From Eriocheir sinensis (lineage: Eukaryota; Arthropoda; Malacostraca; Decapoda; Varunidae), in NCBI RefSeq assembly GCF_024679095.1, contig NC_066509.1, positions 14,687,445 through 14,751,444 of the forward strand: DNA of 64,000 nt. Reading direction: 5' to 3'. Shown here one piece after another: positions 1 to 12,412 of this stretch; positions within the stretch are counted from its first letter, which is position 1; each line of letters begins with the position of its first letter. The position numbers and the translations under genes are program-made. A model generated the notes under the pieces. That model saw only the letters and a program-made list of their open reading frames with translations, was not told the origin of the DNA and did not search any database.

Positions 1-42
1 GAAGTGATTGATGTAAGAGAAGGAAGCGTCTAAGATTAACGA

Positions 43-44
43 CG

Positions 45-128
<84 letters not shown>
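43..128. repeat. (TG)n followed by (GA)n microsatellite
   Basis: A short (TG)n run with one T interruption passes directly into about 25 units of (GA)n. It is simple-sequence DNA. Frames across it are not genes. Confidence 0.95.
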
Positions 129-133
<5 letters not shown>

Positions 134-480
134 GAACTGACGAAAACTGTGAACTATAAAAATCAGCGAGCCGTCAAACTGAAACGAGTGTAAGTAACAT
201 AGGAACCAATTGACCGCGAAACCTTACCGAGTGAATATTTACAAAGAAAAAAGTTGAAGAAATAGAAATAATACGAACACCAAGAGCGGATATCAGATAA
301 ACACACAAAGCTGAGAGGACGTTGCGCACACAGACTCGCTTTGTTCAGTGTTTTTTTTCCGGAAAGGCTAATCTATATTTTTTTCTTTGATCGTATGTTT
401 TCTTCTAGCTATTTTTGTCCCGCCTTTCTGCTGCAGGACTTCCTTTCTCTCTCCTTTCATGGGGCGACAGCTGCTTGTGA
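129..480. other. No recognisable feature
   Basis: Mixed-composition sequence with no coding signal, no tRNA-like boxes and no inverted repeat that I could find. It could hold part of a 5'UTR exon of the downstream gene, but nothing in the sequence shows this. Confidence 0.5.
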
Positions 481-1073
481 CGTCCTTTTCTGCCTCGCTC
501 TCCCTCCCACTCCCCTCTGTGTCCAACGTCCCTCCCGACCACCCTCCCCTCACCTCCCCTCCCCACCATGTTGTAAACCTTTCCCTTTCTCCCCTCCCTC
601 TCACTCCCCTCTATGCCCAACGTCCCTCCCCACCACCCTCCCCTCACCTCCCCTCCCCACCACCCTCACCTCCCCTCCCCCCATGTTGTAAACCTTTCCC
701 TTTCTCCCTCTTCACTTCATAACATTCTTTCCCATCATCTTCTCCTTCACCCTCCCCTTCCTTCTTCACCCTCTTCCCCATCTTAACACTCCCATTACTT
801 CTTCACCCTCTTCCCCATCTTCACCCGACCCTTCCTACTTCACACTCTCTTCCCCATCTTCACCCTCCCCTTCCTTCTTCACCCTCTTCCCCATCTTCAC
901 CCTCCCCTTCCTTCTTCACCCTCTTCCCCATCTTCACCCTCCCCTTCCTTCTTCACCCTCTTCCCCATCTTCACCCCATGTTCCCGCCACTCCTTACCCC
1001 TTAACTTCTCTTGTTTCATGCTCCCTTCCCTTCCCTCACCCCAACTCCCTCCCGTCTCTCTACACTGTCTCCC
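481..1073. repeat. Pyrimidine-rich block with ~37-bp tandem repeat
   Basis: The + strand is almost entirely C and T. Between about 840 and 985 a unit of roughly 37 bp built from TTCACCCTCCCCTTCC and ACCCTCTTCCCCATC is repeated about three to four times with few changes. Around 500-720 a longer imprecise duplication contains CCATGTTGTAAACC twice. The open frames are low-complexity Pro/Ser/Leu translations with no domain. Confidence 0.7.
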
Positions 1074-1076
1074 TTA

Positions 1077-1331
1077 AGGGGCTATTACACTGGGCAAATT
1101 TTCCGTGGATTTTCAGTCAAACCACGATTTCCGCTGGCGTGGTTCTCATATTTCCGTGGTTTTCTGGCTTGTCCATGATCTTCCAAAACTACGGTAGATT
1201 TCACCAAAGGACGACGGTATTACTCACCATCATCATCATCAGCAATAACAAGAAACAACTGAGAACCACGCTAGCGGAAATCGTGGTTTGACTGAAGATC
1301 CACGAAAAATTTGCCCAGTGTAACAGCCCCT
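1077..1331. mobile_element. MITE with 3-bp TTA target duplication, copy 1
   Basis: A 255-bp non-coding element with long terminal inverted repeats of about 70 bp, starting AGGGGCTATTACACTGGGC and ending in its complement. It is flanked on both sides by TTA (1074-1076 and 1332-1334). A second copy with the same ends and the same TTA flanks lies at 17108-17331. Short G-rich ends plus a TTA duplication point to a PIF/Harbinger-type non-autonomous element; the superfamily is inference. There is no transposase. Confidence 0.85.
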
Positions 1332-1334
1332 TTA

Positions 1335-1796
1335 CTCACCTCAACCTCCCCTCCTTCTTTACCCTCTTCCCCATGTCAACCCCACGTGTCCTCCACCCTC
1401 TACCCCTTAATTAACCTCTCTTCCTTCATACTCCCTTCGCTTACCTCAACTCCTTTTTATTACCCCTTACTTCCTTCCCACAACCCAACCCCACACTCCC
1501 ACCTTCCCCTCTCTCCCCTCAGGCCACGTCCCTTTCAACTCTTTCCCCACCATCCCTCAGTCCTCCCCACAACCTCTGACTCATCCCCACCCGCGGCAGA
1601 CCAGCAGAGCAACAGGACTTCAGTAGCAGGAGAGTGAGGACTTCACGGGTGTGTTTCTATTTATGTTCCGTGCCGCGTCTTGCTTGGTCGATACCTCTGT
1701 AGCTATGTAACACGACAGCTCCATACTGACGGGCCCGCGTTACCGCCTCGTCCTTGTTTCTTTTCCCGTCCCTCCGTGTCTCCGGTTGACTCTGCA
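1335..1796. other. Pyrimidine-rich DNA, no gene seen
   Basis: CT-rich + strand up to about 1600, then mixed sequence. The open frame at 1311-1637 is low-complexity Ser/Pro/Thr and starts inside the MITE, so it is not taken as coding. Confidence 0.5.
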
Positions 1797-2020
1797 CCAC
1801 TACCATCATCACCGCCATCACCACTACCATCATCACCACCATCACCACTACCATCATCACCGCCATCACCACTACCATCATCACCGCCATCACCACTACC
1901 ATCATCACCACCATCACCACTACCATCATCACCACCATCACCACTACCATCATCACCACCATCACCACTACCATCATCACCGCCATCACCACTACCATCA
2001 TCACCGCCATCACCACTGTC
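1797..2020. repeat. 24-bp minisatellite (ACC/ATC-rich)
   Basis: About nine units of a 24-bp sequence made of ACCATCATCACC, GCCATCACC and ACT, with G/A alternation at one position. All six frames stay open because the unit is a multiple of three without stops. The apparent His/Tyr-rich, Ser/Pro-rich and Gly/Asp-rich proteins are products of the repeat. Confidence 0.95.
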
Positions 2021-2159
2021 ATTACTTCCTTCAGTGTCGCTACATCCACAGTCATCAACACCATCATCACCCCCACCATCCCCCCAAGGCCTTTCACACT
2101 CCAGCATACCTTTCTTACGATATGGTGCAAGTAGGTAATATTTGGGCTTCACCTGAGGC

Positions 2160-2297
2160 AGTGAAGAAACATATGTCGTGTGTTTTCTTTTTTTGTTTGT
2201 TTCTTCATGCGTGTGTTTGTATGTGCATGCGTGTTTGTTTGCTTACGTGTGTGTTTCTTTGTATGTGCGTGTGATTGCTTGTGTGTTTGTTTGCTTG

Positions 2298-2351
<54 letters not shown>

Positions 2352-2421
2352 CGCTTGTGTGTTTCTTTGTAAGTTTGTATGCGCTTATAATTGCTTGTGT
2401 GTTTGTTTGTATGTGCGTGTA

Positions 2422-2452
<31 letters not shown>
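2160..2452. repeat. (TG)n-rich tract
   Basis: Degenerate GTGTGTTTGT-type sequence with two pure (TG)n cores, at about 2300-2350 and 2424-2452. Confidence 0.95.
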
Positions 2453-2455
<3 letters not shown>

Positions 2456-2533
2456 CCGGAAGAGCTTCCTGTATGCGTTATCAAAATTGTAAAGAAATCC
2501 GATTAGGTATATACGTTGTAGATCTTATATTAT

Positions 2534-3584
<1,051 letters not shown>

Positions 3585-4190
3585 TTCATGCCCTTTCAGT
3601 CCTTTTTCACCCCCAATTAGTATGCAGATCATTGGGACATTTAGTACAGTGGATGGGAACACATTAAATAACAAAGACTCCCCTCGTTTCCTCGTGGTCT
3701 TCACTTGCTGGCCCTCTCATCCCCAAGCTTTTCTTCATGCCCTTTCAGTCACCTCTCAACCCCGCTCAGTAAACAGATCATTGGGCCTTTTAGTATAGTG
3801 GATGGGAACAAATTCGATAATAAAGATCTTCCCACTCTCCCCTCGTTCCCTCATGGTCTTCACTTGGCGGCCCTCTCATCCCCAAGCTCCTCGTTAACTC
3901 CTCATGCCCTTCCAATCGTGTCTCACCCCCGTTCAGTACATTTAGCCCTTTGTACAGTGGATAGAAACCCAGTAACAAAGAACATCCCTCTCTCGTATCC
4001 TCACGGTCTTCACTTGGTGGCCCTCTCATCCCCAAGCTCCTCGTTAACTTCTCATGCCCTTTCAATCGTGTCTCACCCCCGTTCAGTACATTTAGCCCTT
4101 TTTACAGTGGATAGAAACGCAGTAACAAAGAACATCCTTCTCTCGTATCCTCACGGTCTTCACTTGCTGTCACCCTCACTCGCCCCGCCT
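3585..4190. repeat. ~150-bp tandem repeat, four degenerate copies
   Basis: Successive copies begin near 3586, 3731, 3899 and 4050. Each contains a CATGCCCTTTCA-like start, an ACAGTGGAT core, AACAAAGA, and a GGTCTTCACTTG then CCTCTCATCCCCAAGC end. Units vary by indels, which is why the same words appear in different frames. No coding function is inferred. Confidence 0.85.
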
Positions 4191-4436
4191 CTCATCTAGC
4201 CACCTGCAGCCTCCCTCCCCCTCCCAGTGCGTCGTGCCACCACCCATCCGGCGCCTCTCCAATATCCGGGTGTCCAGCTGATGATAAGACTCTGACATCG
4301 CCGGACGCCTCCCCTTCTTTCCTTCCATTCCTCGCCAAGTCGTGACCTCCTTTTTCCTCACTCCCGTCGGACCATCTCCACGCGTGACCCTTTTAGGAGA
4401 GAAGGGGGGGAGGGAGGTATGGGGGTGTACCGGGTT

Positions 4437-4738
4437 GGGTTTGAAAGGCTCTCTGGTTACCTTTTGGGATGGTTCAGAGTTTTCAGGGACTTTGGGAACG
4501 TTTTTTTTTCTTCTCTTTATCGTGATTATATTATTTTTATTTTTTCTTCTCTATTTCTTTTCTATTTTTTCTACTTTTCTATCTCTTTTCCTTCTTTTTT
4601 GTGCTTCATTTTCTACTTTTTCATCTTTTTTTTCTGCTTCTTTTTCGACATCTTCCTCTTCCCCTTCTTATTTTATCTATGGTTAACCTGTTGAGTAGTT
4701 AGGTAGATGTATTTCTGAATTATGAAGGTGTTTAAATG

Positions 4739-4807
<69 letters not shown>

Positions 4808-4888
4808 GGGGAAGGGGGTATGACGAACAGTGTATGCAGTATTCAGATGAATGGCGTACGTTAAGAAGGTATTGACTGGACTTCACTC

Positions 4889-4958
<70 letters not shown>

Positions 4959-5147
4959 CACACACACACACTTTTTTCCCTTTACTCTCTCGAAGGATCA
5001 GGGTCTGTCCGTCCTACTAATCCTTATTATGAAGGATGACTCGTCCGTACGATAGACGAATCCTTGGCATGATGGCAGACCTTAATTTACCGTTAAGTTA
5101 AAATATTGCTCTACTTTTGCCGTCACACTGATCGGACATGTCGAGTC

Positions 5148-5204
<57 letters not shown>

Positions 5205-5322
5205 TTAAACACCTTCATAATTCAGAAATACATCTACTTACCCAACAGCTTAACCATAAAGATAAAATAAGAAGAGGATGAGGAAGAAGTAGAAAAAGAA
5301 GCAGAAAAAGAAGCACAAGAAG

Positions 5323-5414
<92 letters not shown>

Positions 5415-5912
5415 AGAGGTCATTGTCTGCCGCCGGAGAAATAAAGACACGCTGCGGGTTGAGTAGAGGAGGCATACATATCTTATCTATAATCATGTTA
5501 AGGAGCTTCACAACGGTACCAAAAGCATCCATGGTCACGAATAAAATAATAAAATAGAAATAGAAGAATAAAGTCAAATGAAAGTGGGTCGCGGAAAGAA
5601 AAAAAAATAGGTACGCTTGATGGACAGTGGCATAGGTGGTAGAGAAGCTGTGTGTAGTTTAAAGTTCACGTCTTCTGGTTGTGTGTTCCTTCATTATTAT
5701 GCAGCAGAAAAAGAAGCAGAAAAAAGAAAAAAGATGAAAAAGTAGAAAAGGAAGCACGAAAAGAAGGAAAAGAGATAGAAAAAGTAGAAAAAATAGAAAA
5801 GAAATAGAGAAGAAAAAAAATAATCACGATAAAAAGAGAAAAAAAGATGAAGAAGAGGAAAAAAAAAACAATGTTCCTAAAATCCCTGAAAACTGAACCA
5901 TCTCTAAAGGTA

Positions 5913-5925
<13 letters not shown>
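4437..5925. repeat. Large rearranged inverted repeat
   Basis: The left arm, about 4437-4745 (AGGCTCTCTGGTTACC, then a T-rich polypyrimidine stretch, then TATTTCTGAATTATGAAGG), recurs in reverse complement as two blocks. The block at 5205-5330 matches the proximal part and the block at about 5700-5925 matches the distal part. Four (CA/TG)n tracts and about 370 bp of other sequence separate them. It looks like a fold-back duplication later broken by insertion and microsatellite growth. Confidence 0.75.
4739..5415. repeat. Four (TG/CA)n tracts
   Basis: (TG)n at 4741-4805 and (CA)n at about 4893-4972, 5152-5203 and 5326-5415. They occupy the interior and arm junctions of the surrounding inverted repeat, two in opposite orientation at equivalent arm positions. 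Confidence 0.95.
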
Positions 5926-5951
<26 letters not shown>

Positions 5952-6002
5952 TCGATGGCACAAGCACTTGACAACACATACACACACACACATACACACA
6001 CA
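5918..6002. repeat. (GA)n and short (CA)n
   Basis: About 15 units of GA at 5918-5948, then an interrupted ACACAC tract at 5980-6002. Confidence 0.9.
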
Positions 6003-6373
6003 AAGAAAATCAAACACACATCATTGGTTAAAAACGATCCGCTAAAGGTTTTCTGCGGACGCCAGCCAACGTGTACGCCGGACGGATCCTTGGAGGTGCT
6101 GGGTTGGCGCTTCACGAGGCCACCAATCAATACAAACAGACGTTGAGGCGGCTGGCATTTTACGGGGCTGTAGGCGAGATACTTATCCTCTTATACTACA
6201 CAAATAAAAGACTAAATAATCAAGTAAGAAGCAAGTAAAACAATCAATAGTATACACGGGAAGGGTTGACAGTGCTGTGGTGGGTTAGTCTGGCTTGGGG
6301 TTGTGTGGAAGGGTTGGCTGAAGTGCTGTGGTGGGTTTGGGTATAAGGGGTGGGTATCGTGTGGAAGGATTGG

Positions 6374-7529
6374 CCGGGGTGCTGTGTTATGGGGCTGTGT
6401 TGTGCCGGGGTGCTGTGTTATGGGGCTGTGTTGTGCCGGGGTGCTGTGTTATGGGGCTGTGTTGTGCCGGGGTGCTGTATTATGGGGCTGTGTTGTACCG
6501 GGGTGTTGTATTATAGGGCTGTGTTGTGCTGGGGTGCTGTGTTATGGGGCTGTGTTGTGCCGGGGTGCTGTGTTATGGGGCTGTGTTGTGACGGGGTGCT
6601 GTGTTATGGCGCTGTTGGGGTGCTGTGTTATGGGGCTGTGTTGTGCTGGGGTGCTGTGTTATGGGGCTGTGTTGTGCTGGGGTGCTGTGTTGTGCCGGGG
6701 TGCTGTGTTATGGGGCTGTGTTGTGCTGGGGTGCTGTGTTGTGCCGGGGTGCTGTGTTATGGGGCTGTGTTGTGCCGGGGTGCTGTGTTATGGGGCTGTG
6801 TTGTGCTGGGGTGCTGTGTTATGGGGCTGTGTTGTGCTGGGGTGCTGTGTTGTGGCGGGGTGCTGTGTTATGGGGCTGTGTTGTGCCGGGGTGCTGTGTT
6901 ATGGGGCTGTGTTGTGCCGGGGTGCTGTGTTATGGGGCTGTGTTGTGCCGGGGTGCTGTGTTATGGGGCTGTGTTGTGCTGGGGTGCTGTGTTATGGGGC
7001 TGTGTTGTGCTGGGGTGCTGTGTTGTGCCGGGGTGCTGTGTTATGGGGCTGTGTTGTGCTGGGGTGCTGTGTTGTGCCGGGGTGCTGTGTTATAGGGCTG
7101 TGTTGTGCTGGGGTGCTGTGTTATGGGGCTGTGTTGTGGCGGGGTGCTGTGTTATGGGGCTGTGTTGTGGCGGGGTGCTGTGTTATGGGGCTGTGTTGTG
7201 CTGGGGTGCTGTGTTATGGGGCTGTGTTGTGCTGGGGTGCTGTGTTATGGGGCTGTGTTGTGCTGGGGTGCTGTGTTATGGGGCTGTGTTGTGCCGGGGT
7301 GCTGTATTGTGGGGCTGTGTTGTGCCGGGGTGCTGTGTTATGGGGCTGTGTTGTGCCGGGGTGCTGTGTTATGGGGCTGTGTTGTGCTGGGGTGCTGTGT
7401 TATGGGGCTGTGTTGTGCCGGGGTGCTGTGTTATGGGGCTGTGTTGTGCCGGGGTGCTGTGTTATGGGGCTGTGTTGTGCTGGGGTGCTGTGTTGTGCCG
7501 GGGTGCTGTGTTATGGGGCTGTGTTGTGC
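6374..7529 (+). repeat. 31-bp G-rich minisatellite, ~37 units
   Basis: Tandem units made of two related halves, GGGGTGCTGTGTTAT and GGGGCTGTGTTGTGCC, with C/T and C/G variants at the end of the second half and several 18-bp deletion units. Since 31 is not a multiple of three and the + strand has no in-frame stops, all three + frames stay open and translate to the same Cys/Val/Gly/Leu-rich cycle. The resulting 405-410-residue frames are repeat products. A GGGG run occurs about every 15 bp on the + strand. Confidence 0.97.
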
Positions 7530-8010
7530 TCTTGATGACGGGTTGTCAAGGTCTTCCGTGCAACTAACGTAACGTGGCGGAAGTAAGATAAGATGGACCC
7601 ATTACCCCATTATGCAACACTTGCCAGCTCTCTTAAGCCCCCTCCATTCCCTCCTTCCCTTCCTTTCGCCCTTCCTCGCACACACATGTGGTCACTCATT
7701 TTTAAACATTAATTAATTCATTTCTTATGTAGATATATCTTGCTTCTTCCTTCCTTGAATTACTTACAAACGCAATATGTAATTAGCCCTAAAGTAAAAT
7801 ATACATAAAAAAATAACTTGTTAGACCACATGTTTACCCACCTCCCTTCCCCGACCCTCCCATGCCGGTGCAATTTCCTGTTTCACCCACGTCCATACCC
7901 GAAGTTTCCCAGTGTACCCTCCCTTCAAACCTACACACGCCTTCCTCACACACTCATTTGGTCATTGCTTTTCCACGCCGTAGTTCTTTCACCTGTTCAT
8001 CCCCTTGCCC
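7530..8010. other. No recognisable feature
   Basis: Mixed AT-rich and CT-rich sequence. No coding, repeat or RNA signal was found. Confidence 0.5.
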
Positions 8011-8198
8011 TTAACCCGGTAGCAGCGATGGGCCAAATTTTTACCATGATACAAACCCCGCAAATAGAGGATGCGTAAACTGATCACAAATGCGTCGGTA
8101 CTATATATTATGAAATGGTTTAAGTGAGTGATGATTTTTTCTCATTAATTCGCTCAGAGGGGCCTTTAAGATACATGATCCCCGCACCTACCGGTTAA
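8011..8198. mobile_element. TTAA-flanked MITE (CCCGGTAGC ends), copy 1
   Basis: A 188-bp element (counting both TTAA) whose ends read TTAA-CCCGGTAGCAGCG and the complement GGTAGGTGCGG-TTAA. The interior shares ACTGATCACAAATGC and GAGTGATGATTTTTT with copies at 22880-23065 and 25804-26031. A TTAA target and CCC termini are hallmarks of piggyBac-type elements; assignment to that superfamily is inference. Non-coding. Confidence 0.85.
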
Positions 8199-8982
8199 TT
8201 TCCCCTTTTACTCCCACGTTTCACCCACGCCTCATGTCCCCAACGCTCCTATTATACCCCCATTACACTCCCACTCACTCCCAGACACTCCTTTACTCCT
8301 CCCAGTCCTCTTTATTAATTAATTCTCTCCCCGGGCCGCCCACACAGCACATACAACCTCACTACGGTCTGTGCTTGTAGTTTTTATCTCTGTCTTTTGG
8401 TTTTTCCTTTGTGAGTCCGGCTGCATCCCACCCGTTCACACATTGCTGTTTTTGTTACTTTTATCTTTGTTATCTACTGGGGGGGTTTGTTTCCGTGCTG
8501 TTCGGTGTTTCGGTTGTACATCGTTTTTACACGGTACTGAATTGTTCGTTTTATCTTTGTTATCTCGGGTTTTCCTTTGTCACTTTTCTGGCTGCATTTC
8601 GACCTTTCAGATACTATTTACTGGCACGTTAATTACTGAGAACCAGGTAGTTAGCTAGTGAATTAGATGGGTAGTTAAGAAGGCAGGTAGATAGTTAGGT
8701 AGATACTTATTTAGATATTCAATTATTTCGTTTATGCGCAGCCTTCGACAGTCAACATACCTCCCCCCAAATTTATGTTCTTCACAGTTAACGCTGATGT
8801 AAGAGAAGTTGGCTGTGAGATGGATTCCTTTTTTGTTATGTAAGTGAAGATACTTGCCACGTGTTCCCATATCCGGGTCGCTGCCTTTTTGTCGCTGTGT
8901 TGATGGAAGGTGTGAAGGTAATGATGGCAGGTGAGGCGAGCCCGGAAGGTGTGTAGGTAGGCGATGGGTCGATGGGCAGGTG

Positions 8983-8985
<3 letters not shown>
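8199..8985. other. No gene seen
   Basis: CT-rich then T-rich sequence. There is a small imperfect duplication of a TTTTATCTTTGTTATCT phrase at about 8458 and 8549. Open frames are short and composition-driven. Confidence 0.5.
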
Positions 8986-9025
<40 letters not shown>

Positions 9026-9062
9026 GTTATGTCAAATTAGTTTATTTATGGAGAGATATATT

Positions 9063-9126
<64 letters not shown>
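8986..9126. repeat. Two (GA)n tracts
   Basis: (GA)n at about 8988-9022 and 9069-9126, separated by 45 bp of AT-rich sequence. Confidence 0.96.
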
Positions 9127-9127
<1 letters not shown>

Positions 9128-9179
9128 GGCAATACCAAAGGTGGGAGATAATATTTGTTTAACGGTGAGCAATAATTAG

Positions 9180-9689
9180 CCTGCCATCACTATAGCCTCC
9201 CCCCTCCCCTTCCTTTCCTTCTCCTGTCCCTAACCTACAGTCCTCCGCACCCCCACCCCCACCCCCTCTCCTTGACCCTTACTCCTACACGCCTCCCACC
9301 CTCATAACAAACACTAGTCCCCTCTTCTCCTCCATCCATCTCTCCCCCTCCACTCCTCTCCATTACGCCCCCCTTCCTCCACCCGCATTTATTCATCCCC
9401 CCCCCCCCCCCCACACACACACATTTACCTCTTTCCCTCCACTTTTTCTTTGCCAAACCCTCACCAACATACCTCCCTTCCTCCTCCTCCTCCTTCTTTT
9501 CCTCCTCCTCTTCCTCCTCCATCCTACACCATACCTAGGTCATCCCTCAGTAGGTCACCAGAAGGAGAGAATGACCTCGTTCTGACCCTGAGTTTCTATT
9601 TGTTCATCCCCAAAGGGAACAACGGAAGAGACAACCCGTTAAGTCCACAAGATGTCTGCAGCGGGTCAGTCAGAGTCCACGGGGCCACT
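9180..9689. other. Pyrimidine-rich DNA, no gene seen
   Basis: C/T-rich with a poly(C) run near 9399-9412 and CTC triplet runs near 9480-9520. No domain is recognisable in any frame. Confidence 0.5.
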
Positions 9690-10300
9690 CGTGAAAACCT
9701 ACACCTTCTATTCGTCTTTTCCGTAAGCCTATCTAAACCTTTCCTTGAGAATGGCTATCGTATTTGCACTTCCCACATGATTGCCAAGACTCTTCCATCA
9801 CTCACCAACCTTTCCTTTTGTTTGTCAGTTATTCTCTACACGGGATAACTCTTAAAGAAATAACACCATCTATTCTTTCTTTCCATAAACCCACCTAACT
9901 CTTGCTTGAGAACGGCTATCGTATTGGCACTCTCCACGTTATTACCAAGACTCTTCCATCACTCACCAACCTTTCCTTTTGCTTGTCAGTTATTCTCTAC
10001 ACGGGATAACTCTTAAAGAAATAACACCATCTATTCTTTCTTTCCATAAACCCACCTAACTCTTGCTTGAGAATGGCTATCGTATTGGCACTCTCCACGT
10101 TATTACCAAGACTTCCATCATTCACCAACCTTTCCTTTTGCTTGTCAGTTATTCTCTACACGGGATAACTCTTAAAGAAATAACACCATCTATTCTTTCT
10201 TTCCATAAACCCACGTAACTCTTGCTTGAGAATGGCTATCGTATTGGCACTCTCCACTTGATTGCAAAGTCTCATCCACTATTCACCCGCCATTCCTTTT
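9690..10300. repeat. ~160-bp tandem repeat, nearly four copies
   Basis: Units share CGGGATAACTCTTAAAG, starting at 9841, 10002 and 10161, then ATGGCTATCGTATTGGC and a CACCAACCTTTCCTTTTG end. The spacing is 159-161 bp. The first copy is the most diverged and the last is truncated. No coding meaning. Confidence 0.9.
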
Positions 10301-10432
10301 GTTAACGAGTTCTTGGCAGTACCTTTATTAGATCTGAAGTGATGCAGTTTATACCCTCTGCTGCGGGTCACCAGTCACACGTTTTTGAGTAATGTTTTAG
10401 TCTTAGTTCATATTAGTTTGCGTGTTTTTTTC

Positions 10433-10640
10433 TTTCTTATCCACTCCTCTGCAGCACCTCTCCTCCCCTCGCAAAAGCCCCTTCCTTTCTCTCTTCTCTT
10501 TTAAGATTATCCTCCAAAGTTCTCTTCCTTTTTTCTGCTTATCCACTCCTCTGCAGCACCTCTCCTTCCCTCGCAAAAGCCCCTTCCTTTCTCTCTTTTC
10601 TTTTAAGCTTAGCCTCCAAAGTTCTCTTCCTTTCAATTCC
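10433..10640. repeat. ~104-bp tandem duplication
   Basis: Two adjacent, nearly identical copies with ATCCACTCCTCTGCAGC at about 10439 and 10543, sharing GCAAAAGCCCCTTCC and CTCCAAAGTTCTCTTCC. CT-rich and non-coding. Confidence 0.9.
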
Positions 10641-10799
10641 TAATCTTCATCCTCCTCTCGTTCCCATTTTCAAACTCCTCATTTTCCCTTCTCTCAAAAT
10701 CTCTCCCCTTCCTCGCCTCTGTTCCTCTTCGTCAAGCCGCTCTTCCCCTAAATATTGCTCCATTTTTTCAATCGCCTTCTTCCTCCGTCATCCTCTTCC

Positions 10800-11415
10800 A
10801 AAGTTGCCAGATTGTCTCACTCAGCCTCTTATATTTACCGACTTCCGTGTATTGAAGTGGTGGTGAAGTGTATGGGTTCTGGTCAGGGAAATATAAAGAG
10901 AAGGGGAAGAGCAGTGGGTGTGAGTGAGTGTATTTGGGTGGTGATATGGTGTTGGGTCGTGTATACAAATAGCATCTTCCATTTAGCGTAACCCGTTTCT
11001 GGGTCGTGATCTGTAGAGTCCCTCATAGAGTCCCGACAACCTAAGATTTGGACGCCATTATTGGCCCTGTGTTTTCGCCGCGCTTTTCAAACACTATCAC
11101 ACGGTCTCGCGGCGAAGACAGGGCCAATAATGGCGTCCAAATCTTAGGCTGTCGGGACTCTATCTATCAAGGGACTCTACAGATCATGACCCAGAAACGG
11201 GTTACGCTAAATGGAAAAGGCTAAAAGTTGCCAGATTGTCTTACTCAGCCTCTTATATTTACCGACTTACGACCCATAAACTGTCTCGTGGACCCCAATA
11301 AGGAGATTCACTTAAAATTATCGTTAAAATAGTTAATTCCTGATGTTTCTTGGCATTAGTTAGGCGTCAGAAACCGGTAAATACTAGGCTCTGAGTACGA
11401 CAATCTGGCAAAGGT
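10800..11415. repeat. Composite of direct and inverted ~45-bp repeats
   Basis: A block containing TTGCCAGATTGTC and TATTTACCGACTT occurs at 10800-10844, again in direct orientation at 11224-11268, and inverted at 11373-11415. The last two are the ends of a 187-bp inverted-repeat element (11226-11412). The first is an extra end copy beyond an unrelated hairpin. Nested or partly duplicated insertion is the simplest reading. Confidence 0.8.
10977..11216. repeat. 240-bp near-perfect palindrome
   Basis: Arms of about 106 and 109 bp (10977-11082 and 11108-11216) are reverse complements with very few differences, around a 25-bp loop. Arm landmarks are TTAGCGTAACCCGTTTC, ATCTGTAGAGTCCCT and GGACGCCATTATTGGCC. 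No clear target duplication was seen. It is likely a fold-back MITE or a recent inverted duplication. Confidence 0.9.
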
Positions 11416-11639
11416 GTGGACCTCTTCCCCTCTCTTCCATTCCTCCAAAACCCCTTCCCTCCCTCCCTCATCCATTGCAGGTTCCTCCCTCCCCCGTCCA
11501 TCCACCTCCGAAAAAAGAAACGATAAAAAGGTGTCAACGGGGCTTTCTCTAAACACCGAGAGGCCGTTTGTTTCACTAACTGTTCAGGCCAAGAATTCCA
11601 AAAGTCATTGTTTGAGAAGGGGGGTTGCATTTTGGTCTG

Positions 11640-11642
<3 letters not shown>

Positions 11643-11718
<76 letters not shown>

Positions 11719-12069
11719 TTTAATTATCATCGTCATGGTGTTTCCTTTCCTGGTTTCTTTTGTGGATATGAAGACTGGAAGAGGAGGAGGAGGAGGAGGA
11801 GGAGGGATCTGTAGAAAGGAATAACGGGGAGGGAATGGAAGAGAAGGGAAGAGGAGGATAGGTGAGGGAAGAAGAGGGAGGGGAAGGGGGGAGGAAAGGG
11901 AAGGGAACGGAGGGGAGGGGAAGGGAAAGGAAGGGAAAGGAGAAGAAAGGAGAAGGGAAGGGAAGGGAGGGAAGAGAAGAGACTTGGTTGGTGTCTCTCG
12001 TCTAAAGAAGTAACGAAAAAGTAAAGGAAAAAAAAGATAAACGCCAAAGAGTGAAGAAAAGAAGGATGG

Positions 12070-12135
<66 letters not shown>

Positions 12136-12232
12136 CTCGATAAGCTTATTCATATGCAGAGCGAAGAAAAAATGTTGAAATGTGTGAAAGTAAAACAAAA
12201 GAGAAAACAGAAGAGCGAATGGTTAGTAGCAA

Positions 12233-12270
<38 letters not shown>

Positions 12271-12356
12271 ATAGGAGGAGGAGGAGGAGGAGGAGTAACA
12301 CAAATAGCACCGTTTCTTATAATATTGACTTGGTGATCCGACAGATTCATTAAGGA

Positions 12357-12407
<51 letters not shown>
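11643..12407. repeat. Cluster of four microsatellites
   Basis: (TC)n at 11643-11715, (GA)n at 12074-12132, (TAG)n then (GAG)n at 12233-12294, and (CT)n at 12359-12407. Between the first two, 11780-11990 is strongly purine-rich on the + strand (GGGAAGGGAA type). Confidence 0.95.

Positions 12408-12412
<5 letters not shown>

Noticed and set aside
1657..2274. His/Tyr-rich, Ser/Pro-rich and Gly/Asp-rich frames
   Set aside because: Products of a 24-bp repeat that is a multiple of three; all frames are open.
6303..7567. Cys/Val/Gly-rich proteins of 405-410 residues in overlapping + frames
   Set aside because: Translations of the 31-bp minisatellite, open in all three frames with the same cyclic peptide. 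There is no domain and no codon bias.
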